A stretch of 64,000 nt of DNA from Loktanella sp. Alg231-35 (GTDB lineage Bacteria; Pseudomonadota; Alphaproteobacteria; Rhodobacterales; Rhodobacteraceae), in the NCBI RefSeq assembly GCF_900143545.1, contig NZ_FREV01000007.1, forward strand, positions 1-64,000. Direction: 5' to 3'. Shown here piece by piece: positions 45,315 to 54,509 of this stretch; position 1 is the first letter of the stretch, and each line of letters opens with the position of its first letter. The notes under the pieces are model-generated. The model ran no database searches, had not been told where the DNA came from, and saw only the letters and a program-made list of their open reading frames with translations. The position numbers were made by a program, and so were the translations under genes.

Positions 45315-46545
45315 ATTGCGGGCGGGCTGGGCCTTGCGCAGCTATCTTGCCGCCAGTCACCTTATCCCGCTGGTCGCAAAGCCGCTGTTGCGTCGCCGTC
45401 TGAAGCGCGGCAAAGAACACCCCACCCGCTGGCCGGAAAAACTTGGGCAAGGTCTGGCCCCACGGCCCGAAGGCCCGCTGATCTGGTTACATGCAGTGGG
45501 CTTGGGCGAAGTCCTGTCACTGCGCGGCCTGATCACACGTATGGCCGCGGCCCGTCCCGACGTATCTTTTCTGGTCACAACCACAACGGCGGCCTCTGCA
45601 GAGGTTTTTGCAAAGAACGCCCCACCCCGCACGCTGCATCAGTTTTTGCCGCTTGATGCGCCGCGCTATCGCAAGCGCTTTTTGAACCACTTTGATCCTG
45701 ATCTGTGTATTTGGGCGGAACAGGATCTGTGGCCGGGGTTTGTGAGCGCGATTGCGGCGCGGCGCATTCCGCAGTGCATTGTTGCGGCACGGATGAATGC
45801 GGCATCCTACACCGCCCATCAAAAGGCAAAGGGTCTTTTTCGCGATCTTTATCAGGCGATGGCGCTGGTCACGGCACAGGATCAGGTCACAGCGACCCAT
45901 CTGGAAGGCCTTGGTGCCACGGTCCGCGTCACGGGATCATTAAAACCTGCGGCCCCGGCGTTGACCAGCGATCCCGCTACACTTGATACATTGCGCCGTG
46001 CCACAGCAGGCCGGTTTGTCTGGGCCGTTGCACCAGCCTACCCCGCGGATGCCGAACGCGCGCGCGCGGCCCATGACATATTGCGCCAGACAGACCCCAC
46101 AGCGCTGTTGATCATCGTTCCGCGCCATCCGTCCGGTTTTGCAGACGATCCCGTCCCCAAACGATCCCAAGGCCAATGGCCCGATGCAGACACCCCCGTC
46201 TGGCTTTGCGACACATTCGGTGAACTGGGGCTGATCTACCGGGTTGCGCAAGCGGTCTTGATCGGAGGCACTTTCAGCGACATCGAAGGCCACAACCCGT
46301 GGGAGGCGGCAACACTGTCAACTGCGATCCTATGCGGGCCGCGCACCGCAAATTTCCAGGCTGATTTTGAGGCCTTGATCGATGCAAAAGCTGCAATTTC
46401 TGTTGCAAATTCCGCAGGCATAGCCACGGCTCTGCGCGAAGATGATCTGCAGGCCCATGCCCAAAGAGCCGCAGATCACGTCAGCACGGCAGGCGCCGCG
46501 ACAGATCAACTGGCTACCGAACTCTTGCAGAAGGTAAAGCGCTGA
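45298..46545 (+). CDS. GT30 (WaaA/KdtA-like) glycosyltransferase, first copy
   Basis: The 415-residue protein has the Kdo-transferase N-terminal acceptor domain with the catalytic-base block LHAVGLGEVLSLRGL, and a C-terminal donor domain with GGTFSDIEGHNPWEAA. It departs from canonical WaaA: WAEQDLWPG replaces the usual E-x-E-x-W-P. WaaA transfers Kdo from CMP-Kdo to lipid A precursors at the inner membrane. This copy may use another ulosonic acid or acceptor. It overlaps neuC and is one base from the second copy. Confidence 0.8.
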   Translation: MTPPTELRAGWALRSYLAASHLIPLVAKPLLRRRLKRGKEHPTRWPEKLGQGLAPRPEGPLIWLHAVGLGEVLSLRGLITRMAAARPDVSFLVTTTTAASAEVFAKNAPPRTLHQFLPLDAPRYRKRFLNHFDPDLCIWAEQDLWPGFVSAIAARRIPQCIVAARMNAASYTAHQKAKGLFRDLYQAMALVTAQDQVTATHLEGLGATVRVTGSLKPAAPALTSDPATLDTLRRATAGRFVWAVAPAYPADAERARAAHDILRQTDPTALLIIVPRHPSGFADDPVPKRSQGQWPDADTPVWLCDTFGELGLIYRVAQAVLIGGTFSDIEGHNPWEAATLSTAILCGPRTANFQADFEALIDAKAAISVANSAGIATALREDDLQAHAQRAADHVSTAGAATDQLATELLQKVKR

Positions 46546-46546
46546 T

Positions 46547-47839
46547 ATGCCGTCAAACTTTCCCAGCCCAAAACTCCACCTTGCGTTGATCTGTTACAGC
46601 ATCCTGTGGTGGCTCTTGCTGCCGTTGGTATTGCTTTATCTCTGGCGCCGCGGGCGCAAGGACCCGCTTTACTTTCAACATTTGAGCGAGCGGTTCGGCC
46701 GGTACCCCACCCTACTTAAATCACCCGTTTGGGTGCATGCTGTCTCGTTGGGCGAAATGCGCTCGGCAACCCCGTTGATACGCGGTCTGCTGGCGCAGGG
46801 TGAATGTGTCGTGACCACCAACTTTACGCCCGCCGGGCGGCGCGAAGCCATGCGCGAATTCGCCGCTGAGATAGCGGCGGGCACCGTGCAGGTGATCTGG
46901 GTGCCGTTAGAGTATGGCTTCGCCTATCGGCGTTTCCTGTCGCAGTTCGCGCCGAAATATGGTCTGGTCATGGAGATCGAGATTTGGCCGCGCATGATCA
47001 TGGCCGGCCGCAAACACGGCACACCGCTATTCATGTGCAACGCCCAATACCCAAAGAAAAGCTTTGAGAAAGACCAGCAGGGCTTGGGGCTGCGCGCCGC
47101 ACTTGTGGGTGGTTTTGCCGGCGCATTCGTCAAATCCACAGCGCATCGTGATCGCTGTGCAGCCATTGGCATACAAAATATCCACGTCACTGGCGAATTA
47201 CGCTTTGATCAGCCGATTCCGCAATCACTGCTGGATGCCGCCGCCGCATGCCGCGATACGCTAACCAAGGGCCGCCCTAGTTTCACCCTGACAAGCGTGG
47301 TCGAGGGCGAGGACGCCGTTTATATCGATATGATCCGCCAGACTAAGGGCCTGTTCATTACCTATGTGCCCCGCGCGCCCGAACGGTTCGACGAAGTCGC
47401 AGAGATGCTGCGTGCCGCCGGGCTGAAGTATGCGCGCAGGTCAGAGATTCTGGATGACAATCTTGCGCTGAAAACACCTGCAACAGACATAGATGTCCTT
47501 TTGGGCGACAGCATGGGCGAGATGTATTTCTACCTTGGCCTTTGTGATCGGGCCATCGTTGGTGGCGGCTTTATTCCGCAGGGCGCGCATAACGTGATTG
47601 AGCCTCTGGCGCTCAAGAAACCTGTGATCGTGGGTCCTTTTATCTGGACGATCGAGTATCCGGCAACCGAAGCGATTGCAGCAGGTGTCTGTCACAATGT
47701 GCAGACCCCAGGGGAACTGCTACAGGCCGTGCAACAGCCTCGGGATGTCAGCAACCCGCAGATTGATGCCTTCTATGCGGCGCATGCTGGCAGCGTGACA
47801 CGGACGTTGGCGGCGATCCCCAAGGCGTTGAAATCCTAG
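46547..47839 (+). CDS. GT30 (WaaA/KdtA-like) glycosyltransferase, second copy
   Basis: The 430-residue protein starts with an N-terminal membrane anchor (YSILWWLLLPLVLLYLW) and has HAVSLGEMRSATPL, the EIEIWPRM block and GGGFIPQGAHNVIEPL. It is closer to canonical WaaA than the first copy and could be the Kdo transferase of lipid A synthesis. No lpx genes adjoin it. Its end overlaps the convergent modC by four bases. Confidence 0.82.
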   Translation: MPSNFPSPKLHLALICYSILWWLLLPLVLLYLWRRGRKDPLYFQHLSERFGRYPTLLKSPVWVHAVSLGEMRSATPLIRGLLAQGECVVTTNFTPAGRREAMREFAAEIAAGTVQVIWVPLEYGFAYRRFLSQFAPKYGLVMEIEIWPRMIMAGRKHGTPLFMCNAQYPKKSFEKDQQGLGLRAALVGGFAGAFVKSTAHRDRCAAIGIQNIHVTGELRFDQPIPQSLLDAAAACRDTLTKGRPSFTLTSVVEGEDAVYIDMIRQTKGLFITYVPRAPERFDEVAEMLRAAGLKYARRSEILDDNLALKTPATDIDVLLGDSMGEMYFYLGLCDRAIVGGGFIPQGAHNVIEPLALKKPVIVGPFIWTIEYPATEAIAAGVCHNVQTPGELLQAVQQPRDVSNPQIDAFYAAHAGSVTRTLAAIPKALKS

Positions 47840-48897
47840 CGGCCAATGTCCTCTGGCCCGACTGCAGTCGCCTTAATAATCGCAAAGATATTCTGACCCA
47901 CGGCAAGCTCCATACGCTGCGCACTGCGCCGCGTCACACGCGCCAAAAGATGATCCTTCCCCGCCTGCAAGCCGACGGCCACACCCGGTCCGCGCCCTTG
48001 GGAAATTTGGGTGATCGTAACGGGCAGGACGTTCAGCGCGCTCATCCCTTTGGGTTTCTCGGTCGCGAGAATCACGTCCTGCGCGGGGATGCGAATGCGC
48101 ACGCTCTGCCCCAAAACACCCAATATGCCCGGCATCATCAGCCGCCCACCCGAAAACAACAGCTCTGTCAGCCCATCATCCAGCAGGCGGCCCGCGACCT
48201 TTGTTTCAATCACCGCACCCGCTGCCCGCACACCCAGCAGCGGTACGGCCTGAGGTTGCGACAGCACCTGCCCCAGCGGGCCTTGGATCACAACCTTGCC
48301 TGCATCCATCACAACCAGCGTCGTCGCGAGGCGCGCCACCTCGGACATGTCGTGGCTGACGTAAAGGATGGGGATTTTCACGTCATCCCGCAGCCGTTCA
48401 AAGTAGGGCAGGATTTCAGCTTTGCGCGCACCATCAAGGGCCGCCAAAGGCTCGTCCATCAACAACAGTTGCGGGTTACACATCAGCGCACGCCCCAATG
48501 CGACGCGCTGTTGTTCGCCCCCTGACAGTCCGGCAGGCATCCGTTCCAGCAGATCGCCCAGTCCCAGCACCTCAATAATCCGCGCCTCATCATATGTGCC
48601 GCCAAAGCGCAGATTGCGGAGCACCGACATATGCGGAAACAGGCGCGCGTCCTGAAAAACATAGCCGATACGGCGTTGTTGCGGGGGAAGATCGCGGCGC
48701 TTCTCATGGTCAAAAAGTACCACGTCACCAACGCTAATGCGCCCCGCCGCAGGTGTCAGCAATCCCGCCACAGCATTGACGACAGTTGTTTTGCCAGAGC
48801 CCGATGCACCAAAAATCGCTGTGACACCTGCGGGTGCCTCAAAGCTGGCATCAAGCGCGAAACCGCCAAGCTGCTTTTTGATCGCAACGCTGATCAT
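47836..48897 (-). CDS. modC: Molybdate ABC transporter, ATP-binding protein
   Basis: The 353-residue protein has Walker A GASGSGKTT, signature LSGGEQQRV, Walker B LLMDEPLAALDGA and a C-terminal molybdate-binding TOBE/Mop region (about residues 285-350). The ATG at 48897 overlaps modB by four bases (ATGA). It powers molybdate uptake for molybdopterin enzymes such as the xanthine-dehydrogenase-type protein at 22.9-25.2 kb. Confidence 0.92.
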   Translation of the reverse strand: MISVAIKKQLGGFALDASFEAPAGVTAIFGASGSGKTTVVNAVAGLLTPAAGRISVGDVVLFDHEKRRDLPPQQRRIGYVFQDARLFPHMSVLRNLRFGGTYDEARIIEVLGLGDLLERMPAGLSGGEQQRVALGRALMCNPQLLLMDEPLAALDGARKAEILPYFERLRDDVKIPILYVSHDMSEVARLATTLVVMDAGKVVIQGPLGQVLSQPQAVPLLGVRAAGAVIETKVAGRLLDDGLTELLFSGGRLMMPGILGVLGQSVRIRIPAQDVILATEKPKGMSALNVLPVTITQISQGRGPGVAVGLQAGKDHLLARVTRRSAQRMELAVGQNIFAIIKATAVGPEDIGR

Positions 48898-49589
48898 GCC
48901 CGCCCGATCCTTTTGGCCATGCGCCGCGCCAGCCATTCCGATATGAGCAAGGCACCCATCGCTAGAATGACAGAAACGATGACCAGCCGCAGCACCGCCG
49001 GTTCACCGCCCGGCACTTGCAGCAGCCCGTAGATCGCTGTGGGGATGGTTTGTGTTTGTCCGGGGATCGCGGCCACAAATGTGATCGTCGCGCCAAATTC
49101 GCCCAGCGCCTTAGCAAAGCCAAGGATACCACCCGCCAGAATACCCGGCAGAACCAAAGGCAATGTCACCGTCCACAAGATGCGCCAGCGCGACGCACCC
49201 AAAGTTGCCGCGGCATCCTCTAATCCGGGATCAACAGCCTCAAACCCCAGCCGGATCGCACGGACCATCAAGGGGAACGCCATAATGGCCGCTGCCAGTG
49301 CCGCACCCGTCCAGCGAAACGCAAAACTGATACCGAACTGCGCCAAAAACCCGCCGACGGCACCTTGTTGTCCAAAGACAACCAGCAAAAGATACCCAGT
49401 GACCACCGGGGGCAGCACCAACGGCAGATGCACAAGCCCATTCAGCAATTGCCGCCCGAAAAAGCGTTTGCGCGCGAGCACATAGGCAATCCAGATCGCG
49501 ACCGGCAACGCCGCCAATGTCGCGACCAAGGCGACCCGTAGCGACAGCAGGATCGCGGTCCATTCTTCTGGCCCCAATCCCAAAGTCAC
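48894..49589 (-). CDS. modB: Molybdate ABC transporter, permease
   Basis: The 231-residue permease has five membrane segments. Its EAA loop reads DAAATLGASRWRILWTVTLPL and GFAKALGEFGATITF is typical of ModB. It overlaps modA and modC by four bases each, so the operon is tightly coupled. Confidence 0.92.
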   Translation of the reverse strand: MTLGLGPEEWTAILLSLRVALVATLAALPVAIWIAYVLARKRFFGRQLLNGLVHLPLVLPPVVTGYLLLVVFGQQGAVGGFLAQFGISFAFRWTGAALAAAIMAFPLMVRAIRLGFEAVDPGLEDAAATLGASRWRILWTVTLPLVLPGILAGGILGFAKALGEFGATITFVAAIPGQTQTIPTAIYGLLQVPGGEPAVLRLVIVSVILAMGALLISEWLARRMAKRIGRA

Positions 49590-50332
49590 TCGCGTTGCTC
49601 CATCGGTGGCAAAAAGCCCGCGTCGGCCATTGCAACTTGTCCTGCATCGCCCAGCAGATAATCCAAAAACGCAGCGGGCTCTGGCCCGGCAGCGTGAGTG
49701 GTCACAGCACCGACATAGCGGATCGGTGGATGCGTCTCGTTCGGAAAGACGGCGAGTTCCTTTACGTTCCCCGACACCCGCACATCCGACTGGTAAACAA
49801 TGCCCAGCGGTGCCTGCCCACGCGCCACGAGCGCCAGTGCGGCGCGGACGTTGTCAACTTCAGCCAGCCGCGCAGAAAGCGACCGCCACAGGCCCAACGA
49901 TTGCAAAGCTGCCTTAGCGTAGATCCCTGCGGGAACGGCTTTGGTGAAACCAACGGCGATGCGCCCCTCGCCCAAGGCGCTCAGCATCGATGCCTCTGTC
50001 AATGCAACCGCCGCCGCGTCGGCGGGCCCGATGAGAACCAGCCGATTGCTGGCAAAATCAACCACCGACGCCTCTTGTACATCACCCTCTTCGGACAGCA
50101 CGGTCATCCAATCGGCATTGGCCAGTAAAACAACGTCTGCGGGGGCCCCCAGCCCAACCTGCCGCGCCAAGGTGCCACTGCCCCCATAAGACACAACAAC
50201 ATCGCCAAACTCCGCCGCGATCCGGTCCAGCGGTTCTTTCAAGCTGGCCGCTGCAAAGACAACAACCTCGGCCCGCACAAAGCTGGCAGAGATGCTTAGA
50301 ACAGCCATAAGGAAGAGAGCGCGTATCGACAT
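49586..50332 (-). CDS. modA: Molybdate ABC transporter, periplasmic binding protein
   Basis: The 248-residue protein has a signal peptide (FLMAVLSISASFVRA) and then ModA motifs: VFAAASLKEPLDRIAAEF, GSGTLARQV and a C-terminal FLDYLLGDAGQ. It binds molybdate or tungstate in the periplasm. No ModE box or molybdenum riboswitch was recognised upstream. It lies 38 bases after the HDAC-like gene. Confidence 0.92.
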   Translation of the reverse strand: MSIRALFLMAVLSISASFVRAEVVVFAAASLKEPLDRIAAEFGDVVVSYGGSGTLARQVGLGAPADVVLLANADWMTVLSEEGDVQEASVVDFASNRLVLIGPADAAAVALTEASMLSALGEGRIAVGFTKAVPAGIYAKAALQSLGLWRSLSARLAEVDNVRAALALVARGQAPLGIVYQSDVRVSGNVKELAVFPNETHPPIRYVGAVTTHAAGPEPAAFLDYLLGDAGQVAMADAGFLPPMEQRE

Positions 50333-50370
50333 GTGCGGACTATCCGGCGGTTCGCAGGGCGTTGCAAGCG

Positions 50371-51528
50371 CTAGACCCAGACCGCGCGGCGGGCCGCCAG
50401 TTGGGCCGTGCGCCTGCGCACCTCGTCACTAATCGCGCCATGGCGTGGCGCATCGCGCAGCGTGCTGATCCAATGCGGCTCTGGTTGATGCTGCCGTAAC
50501 GGGCCACGCCACGTGAGAGCACCCAATATGGCTTGGGCATCGGGTGGCAATCTATCGGGAATGTCATGGCCGTTCAGTGTGCCCCAGACACCCGTCCACA
50601 GACGGCCCACTGACCAAGGGTTATACCCGCCGCCACCCAGAACAAGGTACCGAGGCGCCAGCGGCATCAAACCGGCAACAATCGCCCAATGCGCATTGTT
50701 GGACAAGGCAAGCCGCGACTGACGATCCTCGGTCACAGCATCAGCACCACATTGCAAGATAATGGCATCAGGGCGGTACGCAGCGACCAGTGGCAGGATC
50801 AATGCATCCCGGATCAACGCCATGTCATCGTCATGCATCCCAGCAGGAACTGGCAAATTAAACACCTGGCCAACGCCCACGTCCGTCAGTAGCCCTGTGC
50901 GCGGCCAGCGGTTTTCCTCATGCACTGAAATCAACAATGTGTCGGGGTCATCCGCAAAGGCGTGTTCAACACCGTCAGGATGATGTGCATCAATATCGAT
51001 GTAGGCGATGCGTCGCACCCCGTTGCGTCTAAGCGATTGCATGGCAAGGACAGGGTCGTTGAGATAGCAAAACCCGTTGGCCCGATCTGGCATACCATGA
51101 TGCGTGCCACCCGCTGGTGAATAGATCACCCCACCTGTTGCCAGCAATTCACCCGCCAGCAAGGATGCACCAGCAGAGGTGGCAGGACGGCGATACATCT
51201 CAGGGAAAACCGGGTTGGACGGAGTGCCAAGGTTATGGCGCAGGCGCGTGTGGTCTGTCACGGCCTGTGCCGCCTCTGCGGCTTGCAGGGCGGCCAGATA
51301 ATCGGCTGTATGAAACCCTGCCAATGCGGCGGGTTTCGCACGCGGGCTGACAACAAACTGCGCGGATGGCAGCCATCCCAGACTGCGCGCCAAATCCATT
51401 ACGGTCGAGACACGCGGCACCCTCAGCGGGTGCCAATCGCCATAACTGGAGTGCCGATAGATCTCGGAGCCGATAAATCGGGGTGCAGGGGTTGCCCCCG
51501 GAACCGCGCTCTGCGTAACGTCTGCCAT
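50371..51528 (-). CDS. Histone-deacetylase-superfamily protein (AcuC/acetylpolyamine amidohydrolase type)
   Basis: The 385-residue zinc hydrolase has all catalytic blocks: GGTHHGMPDRANGFCYLND (His pair and Asp), DIDAHHPDGVE and the CGADAVTEDR metal site. It resembles AcuC and acetylpolyamine deacetylases and removes acetyl groups from small amines or lysines. It is co-directional with modA; no functional link is known. It is divergent from the NUDIX gene. Confidence 0.85.
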   Translation of the reverse strand: MADVTQSAVPGATPAPRFIGSEIYRHSSYGDWHPLRVPRVSTVMDLARSLGWLPSAQFVVSPRAKPAALAGFHTADYLAALQAAEAAQAVTDHTRLRHNLGTPSNPVFPEMYRRPATSAGASLLAGELLATGGVIYSPAGGTHHGMPDRANGFCYLNDPVLAMQSLRRNGVRRIAYIDIDAHHPDGVEHAFADDPDTLLISVHEENRWPRTGLLTDVGVGQVFNLPVPAGMHDDDMALIRDALILPLVAAYRPDAIILQCGADAVTEDRQSRLALSNNAHWAIVAGLMPLAPRYLVLGGGGYNPWSVGRLWTGVWGTLNGHDIPDRLPPDAQAILGALTWRGPLRQHQPEPHWISTLRDAPRHGAISDEVRRRTAQLAARRAVWV

Positions 51529-51561
51529 GCCCCTGATGTAATGCTTTTTGTGGTGGAGAAT

Positions 51562-52056
51562 ATGGCAAAACGCCTCGCAAAACAGCTACCGCTTAAACTG
51601 CGCACTGGGGGTAAATCCGATGTGCGTGCGCAATTTGCCGCACTGTGCTGGCGGATCAAGAACGACAAGGTTCAGATCTGTCTGGTCACAAGCCGCACAC
51701 GGCAGCGTTGGATCATCCCCAAAGGCTGGCCGATGCACAAACAGACCCCGGCAGATGCCGCCGCCACCGAGGCCTATGAAGAGGCAGGGGTCAGCGGCGA
51801 AGCGCTTGATATCTGTCTTGGCGTCTACAGCCATAACAAACCTGCGAAGGTCGGGAATGCGCCGATCATCACAATGGTTTACCCGCTCCACGTCACCCAT
51901 GTGCATAGCAAATGGCCCGAAAAACACCAACGCCGCCGCAAGTGGATGAGCGTCACAAAAGCAGCAAAGAAACTGACAGAGCCGGAATTGAAACGCATCG
52001 TCACAACCTTCAAACCGCACAAGCTGGGCGATAGAGCGCCTTGCAGGTGCGGCTGA
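51562..52056 (+). CDS. NUDIX hydrolase with a modified NUDIX box
   Basis: The 164-residue protein has a NUDIX box running from GWPMHKQTPADAAA through TEAYEEAGV. Against the consensus G-x5-E-x7-R-E-U-x-E-E, the first Glu is Gln and the Arg is Thr. The metal-binding E-x-x-E-E core is kept. Similar boxes occur in diphosphoinositol-polyphosphate-type hydrolases. The ATG at 51562 has GGAG upstream. Confidence 0.8.
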   Translation: MAKRLAKQLPLKLRTGGKSDVRAQFAALCWRIKNDKVQICLVTSRTRQRWIIPKGWPMHKQTPADAAATEAYEEAGVSGEALDICLGVYSHNKPAKVGNAPIITMVYPLHVTHVHSKWPEKHQRRRKWMSVTKAAKKLTEPELKRIVTTFKPHKLGDRAPCRCG

Positions 52057-52096
52057 AAGGCTTATTTATGGGCAGACGACAGGAAATTAGGCTGCA

Positions 52097-52498
52097 ATGA
52101 TCCGCTTTCATCTTAAATGTGACCAGGGCCACCAATTCGAAAGTTGGTTTCAATCGGGCGCGGCTTTCGACAAGCTGGTCAAGGCCAACATGGTCAGTTG
52201 CACGACTTGCGGATCCACGCAGGTGCGCAAGACAATGATGGCCCCCGCCGTCAGCACGTCATCAGACATCACCGCACCCAAGCCTCAAGACTCCATCGCA
52301 GAGTTGCGTGACAAGGTTGAAGCCAACTCTGACTACGTCGGCGGCGCTTTCGCCAAAGAAGCGCGCGACATGCACGACGGTTTGGTGCCTGACCGACCAA
52401 TCTATGGCGAGGCGAATTTGAAAGAGGCCAAAAAGCTGGTTGATGACGGCATCCCGGTGATGCCCCTTCCCTTCGTCCCGCGCAAGAAAACCAACTAA
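52097..52498 (+). CDS. DUF1178 family protein
   Basis: The 133-residue protein has an N-terminal zinc-ribbon-like part (KCDQGHQFESWFQSG and VSCTTCGSTQVRKTMMAP) typical of DUF1178. Function is unknown. It is co-directional with the NUDIX and SDR genes, with short spacers. Confidence 0.85.
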   Translation: MIRFHLKCDQGHQFESWFQSGAAFDKLVKANMVSCTTCGSTQVRKTMMAPAVSTSSDITAPKPQDSIAELRDKVEANSDYVGGAFAKEARDMHDGLVPDRPIYGEANLKEAKKLVDDGIPVMPLPFVPRKKTN

Positions 52499-52513
52499 GC
52501 CAAGAGGCGTATC

Positions 52514-53164
52514 ATGACGACACTGATCACCGGCGCAAACCGCGGCATCGGCAAGGCCATGTTTGATGGCTATGCGGCACAGGGTGAAAAGGTCTTTGGC
52601 ACGCATCGCGCGCCGGATGCGGGGCAACTGCTAAAGCTGGATGTCACTGATCCAGCATCGCAAAATGCTTTGGCTGGCAAGCTGTCGGATGACCCCATTG
52701 ATCTGCTGGTCTGCAATGCAGGCGTTTACCTCGACAAGTTCGAAGACCTGTCAGGGGGCTTTCCCGCCGCGATGTGGGCGCAAAGCTTTGCCGCCAATGT
52801 CACAGGTGTTTTCCTGACCATTCAGAACCTGTTGCCCCATCTGATGCGCGCCCAGAACGCCAAGATTGCGATTATCTCGTCGCAAATGGCGTCTCAGACC
52901 CGTGCGCCGGGTGGCAGCTATATCTATCGGGCCAGCAAAGCTGCTGTATTGAACCTTGGACGCAATCTGGCGTCTGATCTGAAACCACGGGGTATTGCCG
53001 TTGGCATCTACCACCCCGGTTGGGTGCGCACCGACATGGGCACGAATAACGCAGAGATCAGCGTTACCGAGGGTGCGGAAGGCTTGATGCACCGCTTTGC
53101 CGCCCTCACCCTAGACACCACCGGCGTATTCGAAACCTGGGACGGACGCGACCACCCTTACTAA
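52514..53164 (+). CDS. Short-chain dehydrogenase/reductase
   Basis: The 216-residue protein has the NAD(P) motif TGANRGIGKAMFDGY, NAGVYLDK, the catalytic Ser in IAIISSQMAS and the Tyr-x3-Lys in YIYRASKAA. It is short for an SDR and resembles C-factor/CsgA-type members. The substrate is unknown. Confidence 0.87.
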   Translation: MTTLITGANRGIGKAMFDGYAAQGEKVFGTHRAPDAGQLLKLDVTDPASQNALAGKLSDDPIDLLVCNAGVYLDKFEDLSGGFPAAMWAQSFAANVTGVFLTIQNLLPHLMRAQNAKIAIISSQMASQTRAPGGSYIYRASKAAVLNLGRNLASDLKPRGIAVGIYHPGWVRTDMGTNNAEISVTEGAEGLMHRFAALTLDTTGVFETWDGRDHPY

Positions 53165-53234
53165 CCGATTGCTCTTCTAGGCACAGGGCATTAAAGCGGG
53201 CGCTGATTAAGTACCCGTTTCTCTAGGACGACCC

Positions 53235-54473
53235 ATGCCGACTCTCGTGATGAAATTTGGTGGCACTTCGGTTGCCAATCTTGACCGGATTGCGCGCGCG
53301 GCCAAACGTGTCGCGGTAGAGGTCGCCAATGGCTACGATGTAATCGTGATCGTCTCGGCAATGTCCGGCAAAACCAATGAGTTGGTGGGCTGGGTCGATG
53401 AAACCTCACCCTTGTATGACGCGCGCGAATTTGATGCGATTGTATCGTCGGGCGAAAACGTGACCGCGGGCCTCATGGCCCTGCGCTTGCAGGAAATGGA
53501 TATTCCTGCACGCAGTTGGCAAGGCTGGCAGGTGCCGGTGAAAACGACCTCTGCCCATTCCAGCGCCCGGATCGAAGAAATTCCAACCGACAACATAACT
53601 GCGAAATTCGGCGAAGGCATGAAAGTTGCGGTAGTCGCGGGCTTCCAAGGTGTCAGCCCCGAAGGACGGATCACAACGCTGGGCCGTGGCGGATCTGATA
53701 CGACGGCTGTGGCCTTTGCAGCAGCTTTCGAAGCTGACCGCTGCGATATCTACACCGACGTTGATGGCGTTTACACAACAGACCCACGCATCACAGACAA
53801 GGCCCGCAAACTCGACAAGATCGCGTTTGAGGAAATGCTGGAACTGGCGTCACTGGGCGCCAAAGTTCTGCAAACCCGATCGGTTGAGCTGGCGATGCGC
53901 TATAAGGTGCGCCTGCGGGTGCTATCATCATTCGAAGAACCATCTGACAGCGCAGGCACGCTGGTCTGCGATGAGGAGGAAATCATGGAATCCAATGTTG
54001 TGGCCGGTGTGGCCTATTCCCGTGACGAAGCAAAAATGACCCTCATCTCGGTCGCTGACCGCCCCGGCATTGCGGCGGCCATCTTTGGCCCGCTGTCTGA
54101 TGCAGGCGTGAACGTCGATATGATTGTGCAGAACATTTCTGAGGAAGGGCGGACGGACATGACGTTCTCTTGCCCGACCGATCAGGTCAAGCGCGCTGAA
54201 AAAGCGATGCAGGATGCCAAGGATAGTGGCGACATAAACTATCACGATCTGGTCGCCGACGAAGATGTCGCCAAGGTCAGTGTTGTAGGTATTGGCATGC
54301 GCAGCCACACAGGTGTGGCCGCCAAGATGTTCCGCATTTTGTCCGCAGAAGGTGTGAACATCAAAGTTATCACAACCTCTGAGATAAAGATTTCCGTGTT
54401 GATCGACCGAAAATACATGGAACTTGCCGTGCAGGCCCTTCATGATGCCTTTGAGTTGGAAAAGGCTGGCTGA
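53235..54473 (+). CDS. lysC: Aspartate kinase
   Basis: The 412-residue protein phosphorylates aspartate, the first step to lysine, threonine and methionine. It has the kinase motif KFGGTSVANLDRIARAAKRV, GRGGSDTTAVAFAAA, TDPRI and two C-terminal ACT domains (about residues 265-400) for feedback by lysine/threonine. It is monofunctional, without a fused homoserine dehydrogenase. Confidence 0.95.
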   Translation: MPTLVMKFGGTSVANLDRIARAAKRVAVEVANGYDVIVIVSAMSGKTNELVGWVDETSPLYDAREFDAIVSSGENVTAGLMALRLQEMDIPARSWQGWQVPVKTTSAHSSARIEEIPTDNITAKFGEGMKVAVVAGFQGVSPEGRITTLGRGGSDTTAVAFAAAFEADRCDIYTDVDGVYTTDPRITDKARKLDKIAFEEMLELASLGAKVLQTRSVELAMRYKVRLRVLSSFEEPSDSAGTLVCDEEEIMESNVVAGVAYSRDEAKMTLISVADRPGIAAAIFGPLSDAGVNVDMIVQNISEEGRTDMTFSCPTDQVKRAEKAMQDAKDSGDINYHDLVADEDVAKVSVVGIGMRSHTGVAAKMFRILSAEGVNIKVITTSEIKISVLIDRKYMELAVQALHDAFELEKAG

Positions 54474-54509
54474 TCACTTTGCGTGGTGGCCTGCCGTAAT
54501 GGGGGCCAG

